A DNA stretch of 37,332 nucleotides from Saprospirales bacterium. Lineage in GTDB: Bacteria > Bacteroidota > Bacteroidia > Chitinophagales > Saprospiraceae. This document shows positions 15,502-24,444 of this stretch, in pieces; positions within the stretch are counted from its first letter, which is position 1; every line of letters begins with the position of its first letter. The notes beneath the pieces are model-generated. The model ran no database searches. It was not told the DNA's origin and saw only the letters and a program-made list of their open reading frames with translations. The position numbers and the translations under genes are program-made. The stretch covers positions 1-37,332 of the forward strand of contig REEI01000042.1 in assembly GCA_007695145.1 (NCBI GenBank). The letters run 5' to 3'.

Positions 15502-16494
15502 CTATTTTGGTCTAAATTGGGCTGAAAAAATGTCCCTTTCAGTTGAAAAATCTACATTTGGCAATTGCTTACCCAACTTTTCGAGCTTTTTCAGGCGGGA
15601 TCTCACAAATTCCCGGTGCGGCTCTGCAGTAGGGTGAAGCGGCCTATGATTGGCATCCCTAATTAAGGTCTTCACCTCCCCAAGCATTCGGAAAGCGGAC
15701 TCACTGTGAATAAATTCAGAGAATCGCTCCATGATGTATTCTAAAGCCTCTTTTCGGATGTGCACCAAATCCGATTCATAAAACCGATAATCCCTGAGTT
15801 CATCCATTACTATTTCATAAGAAGGGAAATAAAAAGCCCTTCTCTCAAAATCTTTCAACAATTCATCGATGGAGAGCATTAAGGCTGATTTGCTGCGGTT
15901 GTTTTCAATCAAACCATCTCTGATGTGCCTCACCGGACTGAGGGTGAAAATAATTTTAAGCTCTTTATTTATCGATACAAGCTGGGAAAGTGATTGATGA
16001 AGACATTCCCGGATTTGAGCCGGAGAACTCCGATAGCGATAGAATTCCCCTCCCGGTATTTTGTGGCAGTTCGAGACCAACTGGTCGTCTGTCCGATGGT
16101 AAAAACCATAAGCAGTGCCGAAAGTGATGATCAGTAGGTCGGCATTCAGCAATGCCCTTCGTCCCAACTCCAGAGATTCGTTCATCTTTTTCAGCGCCTC
16201 ATCAGCATTGGGGTCTGAGAAGTTGCCATGAAAGCCGAAGTGGTGGTAAAGCCCCTGATGGAAAAATAGTTCTGAATTTTCAACTAATATCCCTTTGCAG
16301 AGTGATTCAATCTGCCGGCCAATCGAAATGGGGTTGTAAACGATACCAAAGGGATTACCCTCAACAGAAAATTTCCAGGACCGCAAGTAGTTCATTACAT
16401 TTTCTGCAAAGCAAGATCCCAGACAATAATATTGGTTATGATACCCAAGCGTTAGTCCCGAGGGCTCAATGTTCACTTTGGTTTGAAGCTTCAT
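15502..16494 (-). CDS. GSCFA domain-containing protein
   Basis: The 330-residue protein carries the family-naming motif GSCFA at residues 26-30 (YYCLGSCFAENVM). Further conserved blocks are NPFGIVYNP, LLIITFGTAYGFYH, IFTLSPVRHIRDG, a sequence of Asn-Arg-Ser-Lys-Ser-Ala-Leu, YFPSYEIVMDELRDYRFY and ESDLVHI. The arrangement is that of an SGNH/GDSL-like hydrolase, with Ser27 as probable nucleophile and the Asp/His of SDLVH near residue 238 as the other active-site residues. That assignment follows from fold similarity, not experiment. No signal peptide is visible, so the protein is probably cytoplasmic. Known substrates are lacking for this Bacteroidota-typical family. It is separated from its neighbours by short spacers, all on the minus strand, with no clear operon. 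Confidence 0.88.
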   Translation of the reverse strand: MKLQTKVNIEPSGLTLGYHNQYYCLGSCFAENVMNYLRSWKFSVEGNPFGIVYNPISIGRQIESLCKGILVENSELFFHQGLYHHFGFHGNFSDPNADEALKKMNESLELGRRALLNADLLIITFGTAYGFYHRTDDQLVSNCHKIPGGEFYRYRSSPAQIRECLHQSLSQLVSINKELKIIFTLSPVRHIRDGLIENNRSKSALMLSIDELLKDFERRAFYFPSYEIVMDELRDYRFYESDLVHIRKEALEYIMERFSEFIHSESAFRMLGEVKTLIRDANHRPLHPTAEPHREFVRSRLKKLEKLGKQLPNVDFSTERDIFSAQFRPK

Positions 16495-16588
16495 AATGGA
16501 AGTGGTTTTGAGGTCTGGACTAAATATATAAAATTCTAAATCATCGTTGCGAAATGGATAAAAAAAGAGGCGATAAATTAGTCTTTGA

Positions 16589-17209
16589 TTATCTTAAATA
16601 ATAACTGATGCCAACTAAAATTGCTCTATTAAATATTGAAGTTTGAGCGTATTCATTGACAATATTTGGATTACCATGATTGTATCGCAAACCGATGGAG
16701 AATTTTTCAAAATCAACTCCAATTTCTCCTCCGAACCCATAATCCAATCGTTCAACTCCATCTGTATTGAAGTCAATGCGTTCAAATGAATAATTTCTGC
16801 CATCAACGAATTTGTATTTCCCGCCAAACGCATAACCATAGTAAGGGGTGATTCCCAGATAAAGAACTCCATTTTCGCCTATGCCAAAAATATTGCACCT
16901 TAGCAAAAATGCTGCCTCCAGGTAGTTGATAAAGATTGCTCCGGAAACTCTACCTTCAGAAGTGGAAAATCTCTCTTTGCCTCCCTTTTGAATAAAGTAG
17001 ACCTCCGGCTGAATACTTACACTTTTGAATAAATCAATTTTATATTGCAAACCAAGTGTTAATCCTAATATTGGAGATGTAAAACCAATTGCATAATCTT
17101 CTTGAGTTGCAATATTAATGCCCGCTCTGAGGCCTATCTGTGCAAAGGCATTATTTGTGATCCCCATTAACAGTAGTACCATCCACAGTTTAAATACCTT
17201 CATGTCCAT
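16589..17209 (-). CDS. PorT-family outer-membrane beta-barrel protein
   Basis: A 206-residue product with a signal peptide (MKVFKLWMVLLLMGITNNAFA, then QIGLRAGIN). It is an eight-strand barrel of the outer-membrane beta-barrel (PF13568-like) type: QIGLRAGINIAT, LGLTLGLQYKI, VSIQPEVYFIQKGG, INYLEAAFLLRC, LYLGITPYYGYAFGGKY, RLDYGFGGEIGVDF, SIGLRYNHG and the last strand AILVGISYYLR. These barrels are abundant in Bacteroidota, and only PorT itself has a defined part in T9SS. It is transcribed divergently from the T9SS metalloprotease, with a good promoter 22 nt before the start. ATG 17209 (MDMK) and ATG 17203 (MKVF) are both possible. Fold is clear; function is not. Confidence 0.85.
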   Translation of the reverse strand: MDMKVFKLWMVLLLMGITNNAFAQIGLRAGINIATQEDYAIGFTSPILGLTLGLQYKIDLFKSVSIQPEVYFIQKGGKERFSTSEGRVSGAIFINYLEAAFLLRCNIFGIGENGVLYLGITPYYGYAFGGKYKFVDGRNYSFERIDFNTDGVERLDYGFGGEIGVDFEKFSIGLRYNHGNPNIVNEYAQTSIFNRAILVGISYYLR

Positions 17210-17230
17210 TAATATTTAGTTGCGCAAAAA

Positions 17231-17262
17231 CAAATATAGATGATTCTATCGAAAATCGGCAA
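17231..17262 (-). promoter_or_regulatory. Bacteroidota-type promoter for the PorT-like barrel gene
   Basis: On the minus strand TTG (17262-17260), 21 nt, then TATATTTG (17238-17231), an exact -7 match about 22 nt before the ATG. Confidence 0.6.
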
Positions 17263-17465
17263 CCTATTGGTCTAAAAAATGCCTTCCACCCTTAATAAGC
17301 TCTCATTAATCCAAAGGTATTTCAACCCGATAAAACTTTTTGAACCCTAAAATCTTACTGCCTTAACGGATTTAAAAATTAAGCCAGCCAATACTATCTT
17401 CAGCAAAACAACTACCATTAATAAAAAAGTAATTTAACAAAAATATTTATAAAGGATTGATTGTC

Positions 17466-17482
17466 TATATATATATATATAT
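17466..17482. repeat. TA dinucleotide repeat, about 8.5 units
   Basis: Uninterrupted TATA... run in the divergent spacer, ending 32 bp before the -33 element of the metalloprotease promoter. Such runs can change length by replication slippage. Confidence 0.8.
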
Positions 17483-17514
17483 CACAAATTTATCTGAAAT
17501 ATACCCTTTTAAAA

Positions 17515-17547
17515 TTTGTTTAACAAACAACACATACCATAGCTTTA
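17515..17547 (+). promoter_or_regulatory. Probable promoter of the metalloprotease-lipoprotein operon
   Basis: TTTG at 17515-17518, 21 nt, then TAGCTTTA at 17540-17547, matching TAnnTTTG except for the last base. Predicted leader is about 45 nt. Confidence 0.45.
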
Positions 17548-17599
17548 CAACAAATTAATTGTAATTTATAATTTACTAATCCTATAAAATATTTCGGAA

Positions 17600-19486
17600 A
17601 TGAAAAGTTCATTTTTCCTATTGCCATTGTTATTCTTTGGAACATTGAATATGTGTTTTTCCCAGGTTCCTTTTATAGAAGTGTTAAATCCGAACGAAGT
17701 AAGTTTAGATTCTACAGAAGCTGTAAGATATGACTCTATTGTTGGATTCGGGGAAAACTACCAAAAATATTTAATCAGAATAAATCCCATCCAGAACTAT
17801 GTATCTCTTGATACGATAACAATATCCATTCCATTGGCCGAAATCGGAGAAATACAATTTGTTACAACTGCAATAGAATATAGAAATGATAGCAGTTTTT
17901 CCCTGACGGGATACAATTTATCAGGTGGGTTTTTGAATTTTACTTTACTGGAATCGGAAATCGGTGCAAATATGTTTATTCCGGAAAGTCAAAGCTTGTA
18001 TCAATTTAATAGTATCTCAGAATCGTATGCAGTTATGCTGAGATATCCAAACTGGACAGGTTTTGAATCAATTGGTTGCATTACAACCGGAGAAGATGGT
18101 GACCAGGAAGATTACTACCCGGATGAATTTTCTGGTCCGGATTCTTTAAACTATGCACAAGAAAGAAGTATATGTGATCACAACAGAATAAGGGTATTGG
18201 TACTCTTTACCACACAGGGAAGAAACGAAAGCTTCCTCAGAGGATCAAACATGAATCGAGATGCGCAAAGGTTGATTGACGAATTAAATTTAAGTATCGC
18301 CAATACAGGGATAAGTAGGAGTAGAATAAGTTTTGCACTTGCTGATACCAGACTATTGGGAAGTTTTGTTGAAGATGATGAAGATGAAGATATTCAAGGA
18401 GATGTAGAATTACTCAGCAACAACCAGGAAGCCCAAGAAATGCGGGATGAAGTTTTAGCTGACATTGTTGTATTAATTACAGGAAATGTCTACGGAAATA
18501 TTTTTGGTGTAGCACGAGACATAAGAGCAAGTGAAAGTAGGGCATATGCTATATCAACCTATGAATTTACTTTTAATGGTAACTTAACTGGCACCCATGA
18601 GATAGGTCATCTAATTGGTACCAGGCATCAAAGATGTAGGAGGTGTCCTAGTGCTTGTGACCCTAAATGGAGTAAATACAAAGGCTATAAAGTAGGAAGC
18701 GATATGCGGACCATTATGCATGTTCAAGGTTGTGGCAGGACCAGAGTAAATGTTTGGTCGAGTAGTGGAGCTAAATTTATGGGGCAATCTACGGGTAATA
18801 CTAACAATAGAAATTCTGGAATACTAAAAAATAGAGCCTCTAAAGTAGCTTGTTTTAGAGAGGGAGTTCCTCCTATCCCTCCGCCTCCACCCTTATCAAT
18901 ATACTATATTGAAGGCCCATTATTCCTTTGTCCTGATAATGCATTCCCTCAGTATGAAGTCCACTATAACCAGAATGTCTTTCAAAATCCCATATTCAAC
19001 TGGGACATAAGTGAGAACGGATTGTTTAACTGGACAACCATAATTGGGAAAATTAAAAATGGGAATCCGGTTACTTTAACACAACCTAACAACCTCCCGG
19101 ATGTTTTTTGGCTCAGGGCGACAGTATCTGATCCTTCCGGAACCACTGCATCCACAACCATTCAAGTAAGAAAAAGAGACGAACCATACAGTTGCAATAC
19201 ATTTCTGCGCATCCTTAGGGAAGCCAATGAACAAGACGGAACGAATTCCGAATACATATTGTACCCTAATCCGACCAATAATGATATATTTGTTTCGGGA
19301 ATTGTTGGAAAGGTGTGGTACAAAATATTTTCATCGGCAGGAGAACTTATAAAGATTGGAACAGACAATTTATCAAAAGATCAAGAGTTGAATATTAGTC
19401 TAACCTATTTCCCTGCCGGACTGTATTTTATGGAATTAATTATGGAGAACAATGAATCTCATGTAATGAAATTGGTCAAGAAATGA
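17600..19486 (+). CDS. Secreted zinc metalloprotease (metzincin) with T9SS sorting domain
   Basis: A 628-residue secreted protease. A signal peptide (MKSSFFLLPLLFFGTLNMCF, then SQ) is followed by a pro-region to about residue 190. The catalytic domain carries HEIGHLIGTRH at 333-343, a full HExxHxxGxxH metzincin zinc site, with a likely Met-turn at Met373 (TIMH). It resembles reprolysin-like/M12-type bacterial proteases; cysteines (346, 349, 353, 378) cluster behind the zinc site. A proline run (425-431) links to an Ig/PKD-like domain (about 433-530). The last 75 residues (YILYPNPTNNDIFVSG ... GLYFMELIM) are a T9SS type A sorting domain, so it is exported by Sec then T9SS to the surface or medium. 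Its stop overlaps the next gene's start by 4 nt. An acidic patch (EDDEDED, 258-264) may bind calcium; that is a guess. Confidence 0.92.
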   Translation: MKSSFFLLPLLFFGTLNMCFSQVPFIEVLNPNEVSLDSTEAVRYDSIVGFGENYQKYLIRINPIQNYVSLDTITISIPLAEIGEIQFVTTAIEYRNDSSFSLTGYNLSGGFLNFTLLESEIGANMFIPESQSLYQFNSISESYAVMLRYPNWTGFESIGCITTGEDGDQEDYYPDEFSGPDSLNYAQERSICDHNRIRVLVLFTTQGRNESFLRGSNMNRDAQRLIDELNLSIANTGISRSRISFALADTRLLGSFVEDDEDEDIQGDVELLSNNQEAQEMRDEVLADIVVLITGNVYGNIFGVARDIRASESRAYAISTYEFTFNGNLTGTHEIGHLIGTRHQRCRRCPSACDPKWSKYKGYKVGSDMRTIMHVQGCGRTRVNVWSSSGAKFMGQSTGNTNNRNSGILKNRASKVACFREGVPPIPPPPPLSIYYIEGPLFLCPDNAFPQYEVHYNQNVFQNPIFNWDISENGLFNWTTIIGKIKNGNPVTLTQPNNLPDVFWLRATVSDPSGTTASTTIQVRKRDEPYSCNTFLRILREANEQDGTNSEYILYPNPTNNDIFVSGIVGKVWYKIFSSAGELIKIGTDNLSKDQELNISLTYFPAGLYFMELIMENNESHVMKLVKK

Positions 19487-20025
19487 AACCAATCTATTGT
19501 TTTGCGTTCATTATAGGCTTGGGTGTTTTTGCCGTCTCATGTGCAAAAGAGTTGGTCGGAGATGAATTCCCACATGGAATTGAATTGCCTGATTCAGTAG
19601 ATTTTGGAAAGTCCCTGATATATAGAAATGGTGAATTATGGGATTATGAACCAAGGCTTTATAATTTTGTAAATAGAGGTGACAAGGGAAGATTTAGTAT
19701 TTTTTTTTTCTTTCAGCAAGAGACATCACTTTGGCATCAGTTTGTTATAAGTAGGATTCCAGCAGATACCGGATACTATGAAATTCCAAGCGTTGGTTTT
19801 ATACAGGTTATATCAGAAGATTTATTTGGATATTCTTATCAATTAAAAGATGACGTAAATAGTTTTATTCAACTTACTAAAATTGATACCATTGAGAGAA
19901 AGGTAGCCGGGACTTTTCAGGTTAGATATGTAAGAAGAAGTAAAAATGGACACAGATTAGATTTGGGCTTACCCAAACATCTGTTATTTCAGGGTGTTTT
20001 TTATGATTATTATACGGAGCGGTAG
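19483..20025 (+). CDS. Uncharacterised lipoprotein coupled to the metalloprotease
   Basis: A 180-residue product whose start codon overlaps the protease stop (ATGA at 19483-19486), implying translational coupling. It has a lipoprotein signal, MKPIYCFAFIIGLGVFAVSC, with the acylated Cys at 20. No +2 Asp is present and there is no clear acidic export signal, so inner face of the outer membrane is a cautious guess. The mature part is beta-rich (SVDFGKSLIYRNGELW, GRFSIFFFFQQETSLWHQF, ADTGYYEIPSVGFIQVIS) and ends in a segment like RKVAGTFQVRYVRRSKNG and LGLPKHLLFQGVFYDYY. I know of no named family. The arrangement suggests a job tied to the protease: surface retention, control or self-protection. 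A run of ten T at 19700-19709 sits in frame (IFFFF). Gene is real; function unknown. Confidence 0.82.
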   Translation: MKPIYCFAFIIGLGVFAVSCAKELVGDEFPHGIELPDSVDFGKSLIYRNGELWDYEPRLYNFVNRGDKGRFSIFFFFQQETSLWHQFVISRIPADTGYYEIPSVGFIQVISEDLFGYSYQLKDDVNSFIQLTKIDTIERKVAGTFQVRYVRRSKNGHRLDLGLPKHLLFQGVFYDYYTER

Positions 20026-20644
20026 CGTCTTCTTCACCTCTTTTAATTCAAACCCGCCAGGTATTGTAAAACTCAGCTGATTTTGTATTCTTCTAGAATC
20101 AGATTTAAACTTTTGAAATTTTCAAAAAATCAGGGAACGAGTATGCCCCAATCTTTGAAGCAATAAAGTAACTATGCTTTTCTTCAAGACCCTAGCTATG
20201 TTTCCACGAATTAGAAGTACCTAGTTTTGCTTCAAAAGGGTACAATGTATAGACTGTTCATTCTTTGCAATAAAACAATCTTAGACTTGCTCGGCAGCTG
20301 CTGCTTTGATTCGCCACGAACAAGTAGGTATCATCGGAAACTTAACCTATAACTTAACACTTACCTCTAGTACTAATGTCACCTCTACTTTCTACAGCCA
20401 AAATTCTGATTTGTCAGTTCTCGGAAAAAAGTTCGTAAAAAATAATCTTCCGGTAAGCGTTTTTGCGGCAATGGGTATCTTGACTAGTAGAATTGGATGC
20501 TGATAAATGGGGTTTACATAGGAAAAAGTGGTATAATTGATTTTTTTATATGTTAAAAGTCCCTTATTTAGTCCACCCATTTTGATTATTGTTCATATCT
20601 TTATCAATCCATAAAACTGGTAAAGAGTTTAATAAAGATTCAGT
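20026..20644. other. Intergenic region before porP/sprF
   Basis: No gene supported in 620 bp; short frames on both strands around 20306-20580 have no recognisable features. A near-consensus -7 element TATCTTTA lies at 20596-20603, 42 nt before the next start, but has no properly spaced -33. Confidence 0.45.
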
Positions 20645-21739
20645 ATGAAAAAATTCTACTACGCGTTTTGTTTCTTATTAGCGATTGGATTTATGCCTGA
20701 AAGCAAGGCTCAAGACATCCATTTTTCGCAATTCTACATGTCGCCCCTCAACCTCAACCCCGCTATGACAGGGGTAATGGAGTGCAATCAACGACTGGTG
20801 GCCAACTACCGGAATCAGTGGTCAAGTGTACTGAGGAGCAATGCCTTCAGCACCTATTCCGTGAGCTACGATCACAAGATTCCATCCGGAAGGGATGACT
20901 ATTTCGGAGTGGGAGCTGCCTTTTGGGGTGATCAGGCCGGAGAGAGCAATTTCAGCACTTATCAAGGCAAAATAGCCGGATCCTTTAGTAAATTTATGTC
21001 AGGAGGACGTGACTACAACAGCTATCTGGTGGTTGGTGCAGAGTTTGGTCTTGCCCAAAGGGGAATTGACCTGAGCAGACTTCGCTGGGGAACTCAACAC
21101 GATGGAAGTGGTGGATGGGATTCTTCACTTCCATCCAATGAGACTTTCGACCGCGACAATTTTCTCTTTGCCGATATAGGTGTTGGTTTGCTATGGTTTA
21201 CCACCTGGAGAGATGGCCGTAGTATATACTTCGGTGCAGCCGCTCACCACGTCAACCGACCCAATCAATCATTTTTTAATGACAACAGCATTGAGCTCTA
21301 TACAAAATACACCCTCCACGGTGGGGCAGAAACTCCTCTCTCATCGCAATTTTCCCTCATTCCCAATGTAGTTGCAATGTTCCAGGGACCATCCTTCCAG
21401 TTGAACGGCGGATTGAGTTCCCGCTTCCAAATTGGAGCTAGAGGCGACAACCAGTCTTTTCAGATCGGTGCATGGGTGCGCCTTGTGAACAATTACACCT
21501 GGGGAGTAACCGCGCAAGATCCAGAACCACCTGTAGTCAATGAGGACATTAAGTTAGGTGCAGATGCCATTATCCTTACTTCGAGGTTCGACTTCGAATA
21601 CTTTGGAATCGGTTTCAGTTACGATATCAATGTCAGCGACCTAAGCAGAGCAACCAATGGCAACGGCGCATTTGAGTTTTCAATAATTTACAACATTTGC
21701 GGTCCTGAAAGACGAGGTGTATACTGTCCAAGATTCTGA
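20645..21739 (+). CDS. Type IX secretion system membrane protein PorP/SprF family
   Basis: A 364-residue outer-membrane protein of the PorP/SprF family, members of which work with T9SS and, for SprF, help bring type B cargo such as the adhesin SprB to the surface. After the signal peptide (to about residue 22), the mature protein opens QDIHFSQFYMSPLNLNPA, the family's hallmark, followed by MTG and RLVANYRNQW. Beta-barrel strands continue throughout and end FEFSIIYNICGPERR. Family copies that sit next to a giant cargo gene usually serve that cargo; here no gliding adhesin adjoins it. The nearest upstream genes are the T9SS protease and its lipoprotein, 620 bp away. A hairpin terminator follows at 21825. 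The family call is firm; the cargo is unknown. Confidence 0.93.
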   Translation: MKKFYYAFCFLLAIGFMPESKAQDIHFSQFYMSPLNLNPAMTGVMECNQRLVANYRNQWSSVLRSNAFSTYSVSYDHKIPSGRDDYFGVGAAFWGDQAGESNFSTYQGKIAGSFSKFMSGGRDYNSYLVVGAEFGLAQRGIDLSRLRWGTQHDGSGGWDSSLPSNETFDRDNFLFADIGVGLLWFTTWRDGRSIYFGAAAHHVNRPNQSFFNDNSIELYTKYTLHGGAETPLSSQFSLIPNVVAMFQGPSFQLNGGLSSRFQIGARGDNQSFQIGAWVRLVNNYTWGVTAQDPEPPVVNEDIKLGADAIILTSRFDFEYFGIGFSYDINVSDLSRATNGNGAFEFSIIYNICGPERRGVYCPRF

Positions 21740-21824
21740 CAGGCTGCGAAAAAATCTTAAACGAGTAAGCCTAACAGCGTTTTAATTACTGTTTTCATAG
21801 TACGTAATTTTGGGTTAACGATGA

Positions 21825-21862
21825 AGCAGGAACATTCTTTAATGGAGGTTCCTGCTTTCTTA
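21825..21862 (+). terminator. Intrinsic terminator after porP/sprF
   Basis: AGCAGGAAC at 21825-21833 pairs with GTTCCTGCT at 21848-21856 (9 bp, 14-nt loop), followed by a T-rich tail. It sits between convergent genes and may also slow transcription from nadB, though the minus-strand tail is poor in T. Confidence 0.7.
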
Positions 21863-23467
21863 TTACAGGTAGGTATTCTGGGTTTTCACAAGTTTCTCAG
21901 GATATTCAATATTGAAATGCAATCCCCGGCTTTCCTTTCTCAATGAAGCAGAACGCGTAATGAGGTAACCAATGGTTATCAGGTTTCTCAATTCGCATAA
22001 CTGGGGAGAGATGATGGTCTCGCGGTATATTTTTTCTGTCTCATTATACAAAAGGTACAATCTGTCCAATGCTCTTTTCAAACGAACAGGAGACCGAACA
22101 ATCCCGACATAATTACTCATCACCTCTTTCAACTCCTTGCGGCTTTGAGTCAGCAAAACCATTTCATCAGGGTGGTTGGTACCCCTTGCATTCCATTCCG
22201 GCAAGCCTGGCTGAAAATGGCGATTGTCCACTTCACTCAAAACTGATGCAGCTACCCTGTGACCAAATACCAGGGCCTCCAATAGGGAATTAGATGCCAG
22301 CCTATTCGCACCGTGAAGTCCTGTGAACGAACACTCTCCTACAGCATAAAGACCATCAATACTAGACCGGCCTTGGAGGTCAGTAACCACTCCACCACAC
22401 TGATAGTGACAGGCTGGCTGCACCGGAATCATGATCTTAGATGGATCAATACCCCGATTAAAACACTCCTTGCTTATACCCGGAAAATGTTTCTGAAAAT
22501 CCGCCTGATCAATATGAGTACAATCCAGTAATACATGATCGTCTCCCCTCAACTTCATCTCCCTGTCTATTGCCCTTGCGACTATATCTCTGGGGGCGAG
22601 ACTGCCCCTGCTGTCATACTGTTCCATAAAGCTAACGCCATCGCAAGTTTTCAGTATCCCTCCAAAACCTCTAACTGCCTCAGAAATGAGGAAAGCTGGA
22701 TTTTTTTCCCCGGCAGGATCGTAGAGTGCAGTGGGGTGAAACTGGACAAATTCCATGTTGGCCACCCTTCCCTTAGCTCTGTAAACCATTGCTATACCAT
22801 CCCCCGTAGCTACCGTTGGGTTGGTGGTGGTGGCATAGACCTGACCGGCTCCTCCTGAAGCCAGCACAAGCAAACGCGATCTGAATAACTCAATTTGACC
22901 ACTTTCTAAATTAAGGGCATAAAGACCATAGCACTCGATACCCGGTGTGACTCTGGTTATGTGGTACCCTAAATGATGTTGAGTGACCAGATCAATAGCA
23001 AAATAATGTTCCAGAATTTTGATATTCTTTAGCGATGCAGCTTTTTCAGAAAGGGTGCGCTGCAATTCATAGCCGGTAAGATCTCCGAAATGCAGTATCC
23101 TTTTTTCGGAGTGCCCTCCCTCTCTCGCAAGATCGAAATTCCCGGATTCATCGTCATCAAATCTGGCTCCCCAATTGATTATCTCCCTGATTCTTTCCGG
23201 CCCTTCCTCCACAACAGTACGTATTACCTCAGGCTCTCCCAATCCATCTCCTGCAATCATGGTATCCTCAATGTGCTTTTCATAGGAATCCTTTGATTGG
23301 TCCCATACAGCAGCAATACCACCCTGGGCATAGGAGGTATTGCCCTCCCTCTCTTCGGTTTTGGTAACAACAAGAACCGAAAGATCTCTTCTAGCTTCAG
23401 CTATTTTTATTGCAGTGCTGAGTCCTCCAATTCCCGAACCAACAATGATAATATCAGCTTCAAGCAT
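21863..23467 (-). CDS. nadB: L-aspartate oxidase NadB
   Basis: FAD enzyme that oxidises L-aspartate to iminoaspartate, the first step of de novo NAD synthesis; NadA then condenses it with dihydroxyacetone phosphate to quinolinate. The 534 residues are normal. Visible are the dinucleotide fold IIIVGSGIGGLSTAI at the N-terminus, EREGNTSYAQGGIAAV, HFGDLTGYELQ, the flavin-site region NMEFVQFHPTALYDP, APRDIVARAID with its active-site Arg, HYQCGGVVTD with the active-site His, and GLYAVGECSFTGLHGANRLA with the substrate-binding Arg. The presence of SYAQGG and HGANRLASN separates it from the related succinate dehydrogenase/fumarate reductase flavoproteins. nadA and nadC are not in view. A -7-like TATCTTTA lies 22-29 nt before the start. 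High confidence. Confidence 0.95.
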   Translation of the reverse strand: MLEADIIIVGSGIGGLSTAIKIAEARRDLSVLVVTKTEEREGNTSYAQGGIAAVWDQSKDSYEKHIEDTMIAGDGLGEPEVIRTVVEEGPERIREIINWGARFDDDESGNFDLAREGGHSEKRILHFGDLTGYELQRTLSEKAASLKNIKILEHYFAIDLVTQHHLGYHITRVTPGIECYGLYALNLESGQIELFRSRLLVLASGGAGQVYATTTNPTVATGDGIAMVYRAKGRVANMEFVQFHPTALYDPAGEKNPAFLISEAVRGFGGILKTCDGVSFMEQYDSRGSLAPRDIVARAIDREMKLRGDDHVLLDCTHIDQADFQKHFPGISKECFNRGIDPSKIMIPVQPACHYQCGGVVTDLQGRSSIDGLYAVGECSFTGLHGANRLASNSLLEALVFGHRVAASVLSEVDNRHFQPGLPEWNARGTNHPDEMVLLTQSRKELKEVMSNYVGIVRSPVRLKRALDRLYLLYNETEKIYRETIISPQLCELRNLITIGYLITRSASLRKESRGLHFNIEYPEKLVKTQNTYL

Positions 23468-23637
23468 ATTTACCAGGAATTAAATTTGTAAAGATAAATC
23501 CTAAAATAAAATGGAGGTATCATTGAACCCACTCCCATAATGCCCTCATTCCTCGTACTGCAGTGCACTTAGATTTAGAGAGCATCGTGTGGCGTAGTCG
23601 AAGTTAATCACTCGTTCACTCGCTAATTCAATCATTG

Positions 23638-24069
23638 TTACTTAAGAATAGCCGAGGCCAATTCTATTTTGGTGCCGGAAAGAGCTTTTGAAACCGGACA
23701 ATTTTCTTTGGCGTCATTAGCTATTTCAAGGAATTTGGCATTATCAATACCGGGTACCTGACCTACTGTTTTTAATGCTATCGCGGTAATCCCAAAGCCA
23801 CCCTCTACTTTGTTCAGGGTAACCTCCGCTTCCGATGCAATGGATTGAGGGGTAAATCCCGCCTGATCCAATCCGTGGGCAAAAGCCATGGAAAAACAAC
23901 TCGCACAGGCAGCTCCAATGAGTTCCTCAGGACTCGAGTGGTTTTTATCATTTTCAAATCGGCTGGGAAAAGTGTAGCCATTTTCAAAGCCACTGGTTTT
24001 CAATGCGTATTTACCATTTCCTTTGGTCAGGTTTCCATTCCAAATTGCACTTGCATAATGTTTGCTCAT
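23638..24069 (-). CDS. OsmC family hydroperoxide reductase
   Basis: A 143-residue OsmC/Ohr-type thiol peroxidase that reduces organic hydroperoxides, usually with lipoyl-protein or thiol donors, in the cytoplasm. The first redox cysteine is in LIGAACASCFSMAFAHGL (the one before Phe) and the second in ENCPVSKAL; both are at the positions used by OsmC. An extra Cys three residues before the first is common in this subgroup. The N-terminus KHYASAIWNGNLTKGNG and the segment FENDKNHSSPEELIGAA favour OsmC/YhfA over Ohr. I chose ATG 24069 (MSKHYAS); a TTG at 24078 would add MII. Single gene, minus strand. The lipoyl-bearing odhB about 11 kb away is a possible electron link, but only by analogy. Confidence 0.9.
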   Translation of the reverse strand: MSKHYASAIWNGNLTKGNGKYALKTSGFENGYTFPSRFENDKNHSSPEELIGAACASCFSMAFAHGLDQAGFTPQSIASEAEVTLNKVEGGFGITAIALKTVGQVPGIDNAKFLEIANDAKENCPVSKALSGTKIELASAILK

Positions 24070-24444
24070 GATGATCAATTTTGTAGTTTTTCAATAGGTT
24101 TCAACTAACATAACCTGCTTATCAGGTTTTTGTTTGAGCGATGAAGAACTCGATCGACAATAAAAGAGATATTTTTCTTCGGCAGAATAAAAAGGTTCTT
24201 TAAATGGTCCGATTCAACGGTCACTAAGCTCAAAACTCGCACACAAGCTCGCAGTATTACATTGGGCGCATGAATTTGGTTCATGCAGGCCTTTTCAAAA
24301 ATTCACCTGCTTTGCAAAAGAAAAAATGCCCAAAAATTGCCATTCACTTAGGTTTCTTTAAAAAATTATATATTTGTACCCAGCAGCCTTAGTCAATAGA
24401 GGGTAATGCAATAATGAAGGTGTAAACAATTTAATTCTGAGGAG
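24070..24444. other. Divergent intergenic region before the histidine kinase
   Basis: No gene supported. The -7 element at 24369-24376 belongs to the kinase operon. A purine-rich GAGGAG abuts the ATG at 24445 but is too close to serve as a normal ribosome-binding site. Confidence 0.5.
24369..24376 (+). promoter_or_regulatory. -7 element of the kinase/regulator operon
   Basis: TATATTTG, an exact TAnnTTTG match, about 68 nt before the ATG at 24445. The -33 region has no good TTTG at the usual distance. Confidence 0.4.

Larger units (their letters stand above)
17210..17599. other. Divergent promoter region with a TA microsatellite
   Basis: Lies between the barrel gene (minus) and the metalloprotease (plus). 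It holds promoters at 17231-17262 (minus) and 17515-17547 (plus), and an uninterrupted TA run at 17466-17482 between them. A small palindrome, TTTGTT-T-AACAAA, overlaps the plus-strand -33 element. Confidence 0.55.

Noticed and set aside
17600-20025. Toxin-immunity pair reading of the protease and lipoprotein
   Set aside because: The protease has an ordinary secreted metzincin layout with a T9SS tail and no toxin delivery domain; immunity is only one of several options.
20306-20580. Overlapping short frames on both strands before porP/sprF
   Set aside because: Neither shows a family, signal peptide, promoter or codon pattern favouring one strand.
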